Source of the DNA: Desulfobacteraceae bacterium
GTDB lineage: Bacteria > Desulfobacterota > Syntrophobacteria > Syntrophobacterales > Syntrophobacteraceae
Direction of reading: 5' to 3'
Length of the DNA stretch: 32,748 bases
NCBI GenBank assembly: GCA_021372635.1
Contig: JAJFUA010000367.1
Location: forward strand, 1-32,748
Shown: positions 26,161 to 32,748 of the stretch, piece after piece
Layout of the letters: the number at the start of each line of letters is the position of its first letter
Position numbering within the stretch: the first letter of the stretch is position 1
Position numbers and translations under genes: made by a program
The notes under the pieces: generated by a model
The model's input: only the letters and a program-made list of their open reading frames with translations
What the model was told of the DNA's origin: nothing
Databases searched by the model: none

Positions 26161-26652
26161 ATGAGCTACAATTTCAATGCTGCTGAAGTGTTCAATGTTG
26201 CCATTCAGATCGAAGAAAACGGCAGGAAATTCTACGAACAGAGCCTCAAGGTCATCGGAGATGCCGGAGTGAAGAAGCTCTTCGAGGATCTCGCGGTCCA
26301 GGAAGTGGAGCACAGGAAGAGATTCGAGTCCATGAAGGCGGGTCTCCCTGCCGGGGCGGCGGCTTCCACCGTATGGGATCCCGAGAACGAGACCGACATG
26401 TACATCAAGGCGATGGCGGATCAGCACGTTTTTGCCGGGGATGACATTGCAGAGGAGTTGAACCGGGTCAAGGACGTGAAATCGGCCCTGAAGCTTGCCG
26501 TCAGCTTCGAAAAAGACTCCATCATTTTCTTCCTGAGCCTGCAAGACGTAACGGAAGGTAAAACGGGCCAGGATACCATCAAGGCCCTGGTCAAAGAGGA
26601 GCAGGAGCATCTCAGGCGCCTGTCCCTCGAACTGGCCCGTATAGGTCGCTAG
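26161..26652 (+). CDS. Rubrerythrin-like ferritin-fold diiron protein
   Basis: A 163-residue four-helix protein. Di-iron ligands appear as IEENGRKFY (Glu18/19), QEVEHRKRF (Glu48, His51), FEKDSIIFF in the third helix and EEQEHLRRL in the fourth. It lacks the C-terminal rubredoxin domain of classical rubrerythrin, which explains the separate rubredoxin gene just upstream. It probably reduces peroxide in the cytoplasm. ATG 26161 has GAGG-rich sequence upstream. A strong hairpin terminator follows within 125 bases. Confidence 0.88.
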   Translation: MSYNFNAAEVFNVAIQIEENGRKFYEQSLKVIGDAGVKKLFEDLAVQEVEHRKRFESMKAGLPAGAAASTVWDPENETDMYIKAMADQHVFAGDDIAEELNRVKDVKSALKLAVSFEKDSIIFFLSLQDVTEGKTGQDTIKALVKEEQEHLRRLSLELARIGR

Positions 26653-26773
26653 CAAGCCGCCTGGAAAGCTGCCGCAGTGGCCGGCATCGTTTCCGGGAAA
26701 AAACCGGCCGTCTTCCAGCCGGCCCCCTGCCGCCGCCGTGTCATGAGATCTTCCGGTCTCCTTTCCCGTTCTT

Positions 26774-26808
26774 CCCTCCCCGCTGCGCGGGGAGGGCGGT
26801 TTCTTTCC
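26774..26808 (+). terminator. Rho-independent terminator after the rubrerythrin-like gene
   Basis: CCCTCCCCGC (26774-26783), loop TGC, and GCGGGGAGGG (26787-26796) form a perfect 10-bp GC-rich stem, followed by CGGTTTCTTT. It ends the rubredoxin-rubrerythrin unit and precedes the glutaredoxin gene. Confidence 0.75.
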
Positions 26809-26922
26809 CTTCGCCGTTCTCCGGGATCATGACACGGCAGTAACGGGAGTCGGACGCGCCGCACCGGAACGGGCGGCCGCCCTTTTTCGATTGCCAGCCG
26901 AAACAGCGCGAGGGACCAGATC

Positions 26923-27168
26923 ATGGAGAAGAAAGTCAAGATCTACACGACTTCCGGATGCAATTATTGCCGTCAGGCCAAGGAATACTTCACGGAACGG
27001 GGCATTGAGTTCGAAACGTTCGACGTGGGTACGGACAAGGAGGCGCTGAAGGAAATGAAGACCGTTTCCGGCGGCGCACGGAGCGTTCCCGTGATCGTCG
27101 TGTGCGATCGCGTGATCGTCGGTTTCGAACCCGCCGAAATCGAAAAGGCCCTGGAGTGTCTCCAGTAG
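26923..27168 (+). CDS. Glutaredoxin-like protein
   Basis: An 81-residue thioredoxin-fold protein. The redox site is TTSGCNYCRQAKEYF (Cys13, Cys16) and the cis-Pro motif is RSVPVIVV, followed by VIVGFEPAEIEKAL. It fits the short NrdH/glutaredoxin-like group, which is often reduced by thioredoxin reductase rather than glutathione. GAGGG lies eight bases upstream. The reductase encoded 34 bases downstream is its probable partner. Confidence 0.9.
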   Translation: MEKKVKIYTTSGCNYCRQAKEYFTERGIEFETFDVGTDKEALKEMKTVSGGARSVPVIVVCDRVIVGFEPAEIEKALECLQ

Positions 27169-27202
27169 ATTCCTGTCGCCGCGTTCCGGAGGTGTGGCAG
27201 CC

Positions 27203-28381
27203 GTGGATGTTCTCATCTATACCATGGAAGGGTGTCCATTTTGCGAGCAGGCGAAGTGCCTCCTCGTGCGAAATGGGATCGAATTTTCGGAGAAGGTGGC
27301 GCCTCCCGGTTCGGCGACCTGGCAGGAAATGAAGGAGAAGACCCGCGGCGCCACTCTTCCCCAGGTCGTCATCGATGGTGAACCGATCGGGGGCTATGCG
27401 GACCTGGTGAACCAGGAGGCTACGGGCGAACTCCACAAGCGGCTGAAGATCGCGCACGGGGAAGAGCTTCTCTACGACGTGGTCATCGTCGGCGCCGGAC
27501 CGGCGGGGTTGAGCGCGGCGATTTACGCCATCCGCAAGATGCTCAGGACCGTGATCATCAGCAAGGACGTCGGCGGGCAGGTCGGCTGGACGAACGAGGT
27601 GGAAAACTACCTCGGTTTCAGCCAGGTGAACGCCGGGGAACTCGTGGCGAAGTTCGACGACCACGTCAAGAGGTTCGGCGTGGAGAAGGTCGTCGGGGTC
27701 GAAGTCACCTCCATCGACCTCGCAAAGCGCATCAAGAGGGTCTACACCGGCGACGGCAAGTGTTACCTGGGCAAAACCCTGATCATCGCCACGGGAGGGC
27801 GGCACAAGCCCATAAACATTCCCGGGGAGCGGGAACTCGTGGGCAAGGGACTGTCCTACTGTTCGACCTGCGACGCCCCGCTTTTCGAAGGGGCCGAGGT
27901 CGCGGTGATCGGCGGGGGCAATTCCGGCCTGGAAGCCGTCCTGGACCTCATGCAGATCGCAGAGAAAATCTACCTCGTTTCGATGCTTCCCCTGCAGGGC
28001 GATGCAGTCTACCAGGAAAAGATCCGGCAGTCCGAGAAGGTGGAGATCCTTACAGAGCACATTCCCTTGAAGGTGCTCGGGGAAAAGGGCGTACTGGGGA
28101 TCGAGGTGCAGAGCCTGAAAACGGGGGACCTGCGGGTGCTCCCCGTGGAGGGGGTCTTTGTGGAGATCGGGATTTTGCCGAATTCGGGGGTCTTTATCGA
28201 TACCCTTGCCACCAACGGGAAGGGGGAGATCCTGGTCGACACGGAATGCCGCACCGGCCTGGCCGGGGTTTTCGCCTGCGGCGACGTGACCAACGTGCCT
28301 TATAAACAGGTGGTGGTCGCGGTGGGCGAGGGGGCCAAGGCCGCTCTTTCCGCCTACAATTATCTGCTCAACCTGAAGTAA
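27203..28381 (+). CDS. Glutaredoxin-thioredoxin reductase fusion
   Basis: A 392-residue fusion. Residues 1-82 are a glutaredoxin domain with EGCPFCEQA (Cys11, Cys14) and TLPQVVIDGEPIGGY. Residues 90-392 are a thioredoxin reductase with FAD motif GAGPAGLSAAIY, redox pair CSTCD (Cys220, Cys223), NAD(P)H motif GGGNSG and the C-terminal FACGDVT. The reductase probably recycles its own glutaredoxin domain and the free one encoded upstream. I chose the GTG at 27203, which has GGAGG 10 bases upstream; GTG 27194 lies too close to that site. A 13-bp hairpin follows the stop. Confidence 0.9.
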   Translation: MDVLIYTMEGCPFCEQAKCLLVRNGIEFSEKVAPPGSATWQEMKEKTRGATLPQVVIDGEPIGGYADLVNQEATGELHKRLKIAHGEELLYDVVIVGAGPAGLSAAIYAIRKMLRTVIISKDVGGQVGWTNEVENYLGFSQVNAGELVAKFDDHVKRFGVEKVVGVEVTSIDLAKRIKRVYTGDGKCYLGKTLIIATGGRHKPINIPGERELVGKGLSYCSTCDAPLFEGAEVAVIGGGNSGLEAVLDLMQIAEKIYLVSMLPLQGDAVYQEKIRQSEKVEILTEHIPLKVLGEKGVLGIEVQSLKTGDLRVLPVEGVFVEIGILPNSGVFIDTLATNGKGEILVDTECRTGLAGVFACGDVTNVPYKQVVVAVGEGAKAALSAYNYLLNLK

Positions 28382-28388
28382 ACCGGTC

Positions 28389-28420
28389 GCTGACGGGCGC
28401 GCCGCGCCGCGCCCGTCAGC
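28389..28420. terminator. Strong hairpin between convergent trxB-like and ABC genes
   Basis: GCTGACGGGCGCG (28389-28401) and its exact complement (28408-28420) form a 13-bp stem with a 6-base loop. There is no T run. Its place, eight bases after the reductase stop and between convergent genes, suggests transcript ending or protection for either direction. Confidence 0.6.
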
Positions 28421-28535
28421 AGATGCATGCCATCCATCGGTTCTCGACCCCCGGAGGAGGGACGGTCGAAAACCTGTCCGGCAGGAGCGTCTCTCCGCCC
28501 CTTCGTCCGTCCCTGGCAAGCTTGCCGTCGAAGCC

Positions 28536-29366
28536 TTATTTCCCCTGGTTCACGACGATCGGGCTCAGTTTGTTCGCCTGCAGTCCGTATTTTTCCAGGA
28601 GCCTGTCGTACGTCCCGTTCTTCTGCAGTCGCTCGATGGCCGCTTTCACGGCATCCCGCAGCTGGGGTTCCTTGTTGGAAACCGGAAGGCCCACGAGGTC
28701 CTCGGTGAAGGCTTCGCCGATGGCCACGTAAGTGTTCGGCTCGAGCTTCTGGAAATGCGGCAGGGTCTCGTTGCCCTGAACGGCGGCATCCAGACGGCCG
28801 GACTTGAGCTGCGTCCGCGCATCGACGGACCCTTCCGTTCCGACCACCTTGATGGCGGGTTTGCCCTTAGCTACGCAGTTGGCCTCGCTCCATTCCCCGA
28901 TCTGCTTCGGCCAGCTGGTGTTTCGGCTCGCCCCTACAGTCTTGCCGCACAGGTCGACAGGCGTCTTCAGCTCTGCGGCGTGGGACTGGATGGTGTAGAA
29001 CTGTGCGCCGTTTTTCATGTAGTCGATGAAGTCGGCGTTATCGCGCCGGGTCGAATAATCGCTGATGCCGACCAGGGCCATGTCCACGCGGCCGGTCGCA
29101 ATGGAGCTGAAAACCTGGGCGAAGGCGGTTTCTTCCCACTGAGCCTTCACACCAAGTTCCTTGGCGATCGCTTCTCCCAAGTCGATGTCGAAGCCGGTCA
29201 ACTGGTTGGTCGCAGGGTCTTTGTAGCAGATGGGCGGGTAATTGCTCATCGTCGCAATGATGATCTTCCCATCTTTCTTGATGCGCTCCGGCAAATCCTG
29301 GGCGCAGACCGGAATGGCCAGACTCAGCAGAACTGCCACCAAAAGCACTTTTACTGCGATCTTCAT
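28536..29366 (-). CDS. Amino acid ABC transporter, substrate-binding protein
   Basis: A 276-residue periplasmic family 3 binding protein. The signal peptide is MKIAVKVLLVAVLLSLAIPV with cleavage near CAQD. The mature part shows IIIATMSNYPPICYKD, LTGFDIDLGEAIAKELG, the ligand-binding Arg in VDMALVGISDYSTRR, GKTVGASRNTS, and a C-terminal TYDRLLEKYGL. It binds a polar amino acid; the exact one cannot be told. The ATG at 29366 has a GGGGG block upstream. It is the last gene of the permease-ATPase-binding protein operon, 41 bases after the ATPase gene. Confidence 0.88.
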   Translation of the reverse strand: MKIAVKVLLVAVLLSLAIPVCAQDLPERIKKDGKIIIATMSNYPPICYKDPATNQLTGFDIDLGEAIAKELGVKAQWEETAFAQVFSSIATGRVDMALVGISDYSTRRDNADFIDYMKNGAQFYTIQSHAAELKTPVDLCGKTVGASRNTSWPKQIGEWSEANCVAKGKPAIKVVGTEGSVDARTQLKSGRLDAAVQGNETLPHFQKLEPNTYVAIGEAFTEDLVGLPVSNKEPQLRDAVKAAIERLQKNGTYDRLLEKYGLQANKLSPIVVNQGK

Positions 29367-29407
29367 GCAATTCCCCCTTTTGTGATTGTTTCGAAAACTC
29401 CTGTCTC

Positions 29408-30178
29408 TCAAGTCAACACTGCTGCGATGAAATCCCTGGTGCGCGGATGCTGCGGCCTGACCAGTACCTCCTGCGGCGGCCCCGATTCGACGATCGCCCC
29501 ATTGTCCATGAAGATCACCTTGTTGCACACTTCTCGCGCAAAACCGAGTTCGTGCGTGACCACCAGCATGGTCATGCCGGTTTGCGCCAGATCCCTCATG
29601 ACGGCGAGAACGTCGCCGACGAGTTCTGGATCGAGGGCAGAAGTAGGTTCGTCGAAAAGGATCAGCTTGGGATGCATCGCCAGGCAGCGGGCGATTGCGA
29701 CCCGCTGCTGCTGTCCGCCCGAAAGCTGCGCCGGATAGGAACCGTGCTTGGCGGCCAGGCCGACGCGGTCCAGCAGGGCCATGGCTTCTTCCGTCGCTTC
29801 GGATTTCGGCTTGCCGAGCACCGTGACGGGCCCTTCGACGATGTTTTCCAGGGCCGTCATATGCCCGAACAGGTTGAAGCGCTGGAACACCATGCCGATG
29901 GGAACCCGCTGGCGGGCAATCTCCTTGTCGCTCAATTCGTGCAGGGCGTCGCCCGAACGGCGATAGCCCGCGAGTTCGCCGTCGATCCAGATGGCGCCCT
30001 TGTCGGCTCTTTCCAGCTGGTTGATGCAGCGCAGAAGGGTGCTTTTTCCCGAACCGGAAGGACCGATGATGCTCAGCACTTCGCCCTTCCGCACCTCCAG
30101 GGACACGTCCCTGAGCGCGCAGAATTCCCCGAAGTACTTGTAAATGCCGTTTGCGACAACCATTACGTGTCCGTTCAC
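29408..30178 (-). CDS. Amino acid ABC transporter, ATP-binding protein
   Basis: A 256-residue GlnQ/HisP-type ATPase. Walker A is GPSGSGKST (39-47), the Q-loop is [13 protein letters not shown], the signature is LSGGQQQR (152-159), Walker B is [13 protein letters not shown], and the switch is THELGFA (His209). GTG 30178 overlaps the permease stop in a GTGA junction and has GGAGG seven bases upstream. An internal ATG at 30163 is a weaker alternative. It powers uptake through the adjacent permease. Confidence 0.92.
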   Translation of the reverse strand: MNGHVMVVANGIYKYFGEFCALRDVSLEVRKGEVLSIIGPSGSGKSTLLRCINQLERADKGAIWIDGELAGYRRSGDALHELSDKEIARQRVPIGMVFQRFNLFGHMTALENIVEGPVTVLGKPKSEATEEAMALLDRVGLAAKHGSYPAQLSGGQQQRVAIARCLAMHPKLILFDEPTSALDPELVGDVLAVMRDLAQTGMTMLVVTHELGFAREVCNKVIFMDNGAIVESGPPQEVLVRPQHPRTRDFIAAVLT

Positions 30179-31101
30179 AGCTCACCCTCCGCCACTTCCA
30201 CCGGCTTTGCCCGTTCCCTGGCTTCCCCCGCGACCCCCCTGGCGAAGTGTCTTTCGAGGAAGAACTGCCCGATGGAAAGGACCGTGACGACGATGAGATA
30301 CCAGATGGCCGCCACGATCAGCAGTTCGATGACGCGCGCGTTGGCGTAGTAAATGCTCTGTGCGTTTCGCAGGATTTCCGCGTACTGGATGACGCTGGCC
30401 ATCGAGGTGAGCTTGACCATGCTGATGACTTCGTTGCCGATGGGAGGAATGATCACGCGCATCGCCTGGGGCAGGATAATCCGCCGCAGGGTCGTCAGTC
30501 GCGTCATGCCGATGGATTTGGCGGCTTCCGTCTGTCCCGCGTCCACGGACAGGATCCCGCCGCGCACGACTTCCGCCGTATAGGCCCCCTGGTTGATGCC
30601 GAGGCCCAGCAGTGTTGCGATGAACGGGGTGATCAGCACGACCGTCTTGCATTGGAACAAGCCCGGAATGCCGATGGTTGGAAAGACGAGGGCCAGGTTG
30701 AACCAGATGAGGAGTTGCAGCAGTACGGGGGTGCCTCGGAAGAACCAGATGTAAAATGCCGCGATGTATCTCAGCACCGGGTTGGGAGACATGTACATGA
30801 TCGAGAAGATCACTCCCAGGGTCACACCCAGGAGCATGGCCAGCACGGTCATGATGACCGTGTTCACCAGGCCTTCCATGATGGCCTTGGCGGTGAAGAA
30901 CTGCGCGACCACTTTCCATTCGATGTCGCCGGTGGCGAAGGCGTGAACGAGGTAGGCAAACACGGCGAGGAGGCAGACGGATGCGACCCATCGGCCGTAA
31001 TGCCGTCTCGGTATGTGCCGCAGATCAGCGATGGAGTAATCCGAGGTCTGCAAGGAACCTGGGGAAATGGGCACCGAAGAGTCGTTCGGTTTCGATGTCA
31101 T
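30175..31101 (-). CDS. Amino acid ABC transporter, permease
   Basis: A 308-residue inner membrane permease of the HisMQ family. A cytoplasmic N-terminal tail of about 35 residues precedes a first membrane segment ([15 protein letters not shown]). The core begins [19 protein letters not shown] and includes [11 protein letters not shown] and the ATPase-contacting EAA region [20 protein letters not shown]. Only one permease gene is present, so a homodimer is likely. The longer N-terminus with an extra helix resembles deltaproteobacterial and clostridial relatives. ATG 31101 has GGAG 10 bases upstream. The spacer before it (31102-31386) shows no other gene. Confidence 0.9.
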   Translation of the reverse strand: MTSKPNDSSVPISPGSLQTSDYSIADLRHIPRRHYGRWVASVCLLAVFAYLVHAFATGDIEWKVVAQFFTAKAIMEGLVNTVIMTVLAMLLGVTLGVIFSIMYMSPNPVLRYIAAFYIWFFRGTPVLLQLLIWFNLALVFPTIGIPGLFQCKTVVLITPFIATLLGLGINQGAYTAEVVRGGILSVDAGQTEAAKSIGMTRLTTLRRIILPQAMRVIIPPIGNEVISMVKLTSMASVIQYAEILRNAQSIYYANARVIELLIVAAIWYLIVVTVLSIGQFFLERHFARGVAGEARERAKPVEVAEGEL

Positions 31102-31386
31102 ATGCAATGAACTCCGCTATGTCCACGAGGGTAAGGAAGATAGCCGGAATCCGGCAGGCTTGACCAGTCGCGCCCTACGGTTGCTGCGGGTCGCGTCTCA
31201 TGGCCACTCCTGCTACCCTTCACCGGGCAGTTTAACACAATATACGCGGCGCAAAATGTAACCTTTTTCCCTGGCCTGGAACAAGAGTTGTTTTCGTTCC
31301 GTGAAGAAATCCCGGTGGCAGGATGGTGGTGGAAGGGGAAGCGTGCGGTGGCCCGAAGGAATCTGTGGAAACGGTATGCAGGGACA

Positions 31387-31420
31387 AGGCCCCGGGGTGG
31401 TGGACACCCCGGAGCCTTTT
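31387..31420. terminator. Hairpin terminator downstream of the small membrane protein gene
   Basis: AGGC-C-CCGGGGTG pairs with CACCCCGG-A-GCCT around the loop GTGGA, giving 12 base pairs with one internal mismatch. On the plus strand it is followed by TTT. It lies 18 bases after the stop of the minus-strand membrane protein gene, for which it is the obvious transcript end, though the T run is on the other strand. Confidence 0.55.
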
Positions 31421-31438
31421 GCGGACGGGCCTGGCGCC

Positions 31439-31765
31439 TTACAGCGCCTTTGCCCGGTGGGCCGGTGTGCCCTCCGTGATGATGGAAATCTTTTCCGGAA
31501 CCGCTTCGGATGACCCTCCGACCATGTGCCGGAGCCCGTAGATCCATATCCCCAGTGCCGGGGCGATCCCCAAAAAGGCGACCGTAGCTCCCCAGACCAT
31601 GCAGACTGGAAAAGAAGCCTGTTCGCCTGCGACTGCAAGTTGCAGTCCGCAGGCCAGAAACAGTTGAATGCTGCTCAATGCGGCTGCCGCAGCGCATGCC
31701 ATGGTGAACCATCTGAGCATGCCGGTTTTCCTGCTTTGCGCAGCGCTGGAATCGACTGAGTTCAT
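31439..31765 (-). CDS. Hypothetical two-helix membrane protein
   Basis: A 108-residue protein not recognised as any family. Two hydrophobic segments (about residues 17-45, FTMACAAAAALSSIQLFLAC, and 53-79, PVCMVWGATVAFLGIAPALG) predict two membrane helices with short soluble ends. A strong GGAGGAAAGG site precedes ATG 31765, and a hairpin follows the stop, so it looks like a real single-gene unit. It lies upstream of the ABC operon on the same strand, but the hairpin separates them. Confidence 0.65.
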   Translation of the reverse strand: MNSVDSSAAQSRKTGMLRWFTMACAAAAALSSIQLFLACGLQLAVAGEQASFPVCMVWGATVAFLGIAPALGIWIYGLRHMVGGSSEAVPEKISIITEGTPAHRAKAL

Positions 31766-32219
31766 GTTGCCTTTCCTCCCAACTAAATTAACGACTTACA
31801 GATTTTCTATTTCTCATTCCGGCTTTCATGTGCCCTGTCTGGTCCGGGCAGACTCTGTTCGACATTTCCGGACCGGCTTGCCGGCGTTCCGTAGGCTTGC
31901 GCTCCATCGGCATCCGGGACCGGGGTCTCGCCGGAATCTGCCGCCGGCCTCCATCCGTTCCACCGGTCCGTACCTGGTGCAGGTGCCCGGAACTCTTGAG
32001 AACGTTCCTTACGGAACAGAGGTCGATGCAAGGCCTGTGCCGCTAAGGGTTAATGTATGGGGAAAATGATTCCCGTAAGAGTTTTATTGGGAAAAACGAA
32101 GGAATATGCCGGAAGGAATGGCGAAGAGGAGGAGTGGACGGCAATTCCCCCCCCGAGGTGGAATTGGAGACTCCTCGAGGGGGAATGGAGATCATTGCGC
32201 GGGGGAAGATCGCATTCGC
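31766..32219. other. 454-base spacer with GC-rich palindromic words
   Basis: No gene is supported. The part near 32140-32205 contains CAATTCCCCC, CTCCTCGAGGGGGAATGG and similar words, which recall the spacer upstream of cysE (12900-13030). The AT-rich patch near 31780-31820 could hold the promoter of the minus-strand membrane protein gene. Confidence 0.4.
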
Positions 32220-32748
32220 TCACCCTGCGAGCAGGGCGCTCAAGTCCGCCAGGCGTTCGGTGTTTTCCAGTTCCCGGATCATCCGGACGGCGGCTTCCGC
32301 GGAGGCATCCGGGATCGTCTCCGCGGCCAGGGTGAGGAACTTGGCTTCCAGGTCTCCGTCGCTCATGGGCAGTTCCTCGTCTCCCAGGGCGCATTCCACC
32401 CGCGTCGTCTCGACGGTGCCGTTCGTTCCCTCGACCCGTACCACGGCGCCTACGCTGTGCCGTTCCGAAAAGAAGCGCTCCATGTCCTCGTCGTGCTGGA
32501 GGACGACCTTCTTCATGGCATCACGCACGCGCGGCGATTCGAGGTTGGATGGATCGTGCCAGCCGGGCCCGGGCTTCATTCCGAGCATTCGCAGCGCCAC
32601 CGCGTAAGGCATGCTGAACTCGCAGTCCACCAGGTTGTCCGGGTCGTAGTCGCCGAGGTCTCCCATGACTTCCCGTGCCACGCCGATCCGGATTTCCCGG
32701 ACGTCCGATTCGCTCCATCCTCGGCGTTCGAGGATCTCTCCGACGCCG
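32220..32748 (-). CDS. MmgE/PrpD family protein, C-terminal part
   Basis: The frame is open from the window edge (codons from 32747) to a TGA at 32222-32220, so 175 C-terminal residues are visible and the start lies outside. It shows the family's C-terminal features: the DCEFSMPYAVALRMLG strand-helix, then SPRVRDAMKKV, DERD-like acidic segments and a final helical region. The family includes 2-methylcitrate dehydratase and related hydratases and epimerases acting on small acids. A propionate role would suit a syntrophic propionate oxidiser, but subfamily cannot be judged from this fragment. The GTG at 32681 is internal, not the start. Confidence 0.75.
   Translation of the reverse strand, partial: GVGEILERRGWSESDVREIRIGVAREVMGDLGDYDPDNLVDCEFSMPYAVALRMLGMKPGPGWHDPSNLESPRVRDAMKKVVLQHDEDMERFFSERHSVGAVVRVEGTNGTVETTRVECALGDEELPMSDGDLEAKFLTLAAETIPDASAEAAVRMIRELENTERLADLSALLAG

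Noticed and set aside
28536-30185. 549-codon minus-strand frame joining ATPase and binding-protein regions
   Set aside because: The N-terminal part is an out-of-frame shadow of the ATPase; the binding protein has its own ATG, ribosome site and signal peptide at 29366.

Overview
The window is about 60% GC, densely coded, and reads as chromosome from a strictly anaerobic deltaproteobacterium (Desulfobacterota). A Syntrophobacterales-like organism is my best guess, by inference from gene content. The clues are full-length NifU beside NifS without nitrogenase genes, a sigma-54 response regulator with a -24/-12 promoter nearby, a long-form CheZ, rubredoxin plus a rubrerythrin-like protein, and an MmgE/PrpD-family gene. 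No rRNA, tRNA, CRISPR array, intact insertion sequence or phage gene was seen. Layout: 1-1226 holds the end of a DUF1722 protein and a HAD-family hydrolase. 1227-5745 (minus strand) is a five-gene sulfur amino acid operon: Rrf2 regulator, metY, cysK, metX, metW. A perfect 37-bp tandem duplication sits on the metX/metW junction. nadA (quinolinate synthase) is divergent from the Rrf2 gene. 7234-11597 is a signalling block: hybrid histidine kinase, sigma-54 response regulator, a sigma-54-type promoter and a single-domain response regulator. 11891-15401 (minus) carries serine acetyltransferase and nifU-nifS, separated by a palindrome-rich spacer with a MITE-like element. 15846-20612 is mixed: a hypothetical protein, an alpha/beta hydrolase with two possible starts, cheZ, a J-domain relic, a frameshifted CBS-domain gene and a metallophosphoesterase. 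20924-25728 holds a monoheme cytochrome c, an ArsS-like radical SAM protein, a small DUF4177-like protein and copZ-copA. 25973-28381 is a redox-defence run: rubredoxin, rubrerythrin-like protein, glutaredoxin, and a glutaredoxin-thioredoxin reductase fusion. 28536-31101 (minus) is a polar amino acid ABC transporter. The window ends with a small membrane protein and the C-terminal part of an MmgE/PrpD protein. How the genes fit together: CysE makes O-acetylserine and CysK makes cysteine from it. NifS takes sulfur from cysteine for cluster assembly on NifU. Rrf2-family regulators often read Fe-S or cysteine status, and this one has a cysteine cluster and heads the cysteine/methionine operon. NadA, divergent from it, is itself a 4Fe-4S enzyme. 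Sulfur supply, cluster assembly and a cluster-dependent enzyme therefore lie within 10 kb. The redox run would protect such enzymes from oxygen. I did not find a clearly new multigene system. The most unusual local structures are the metX/metW duplication with its 15-codon relay frame, the unannotated J-domain relic, the broken CBS gene, and the structured spacer between nifS and cysE.
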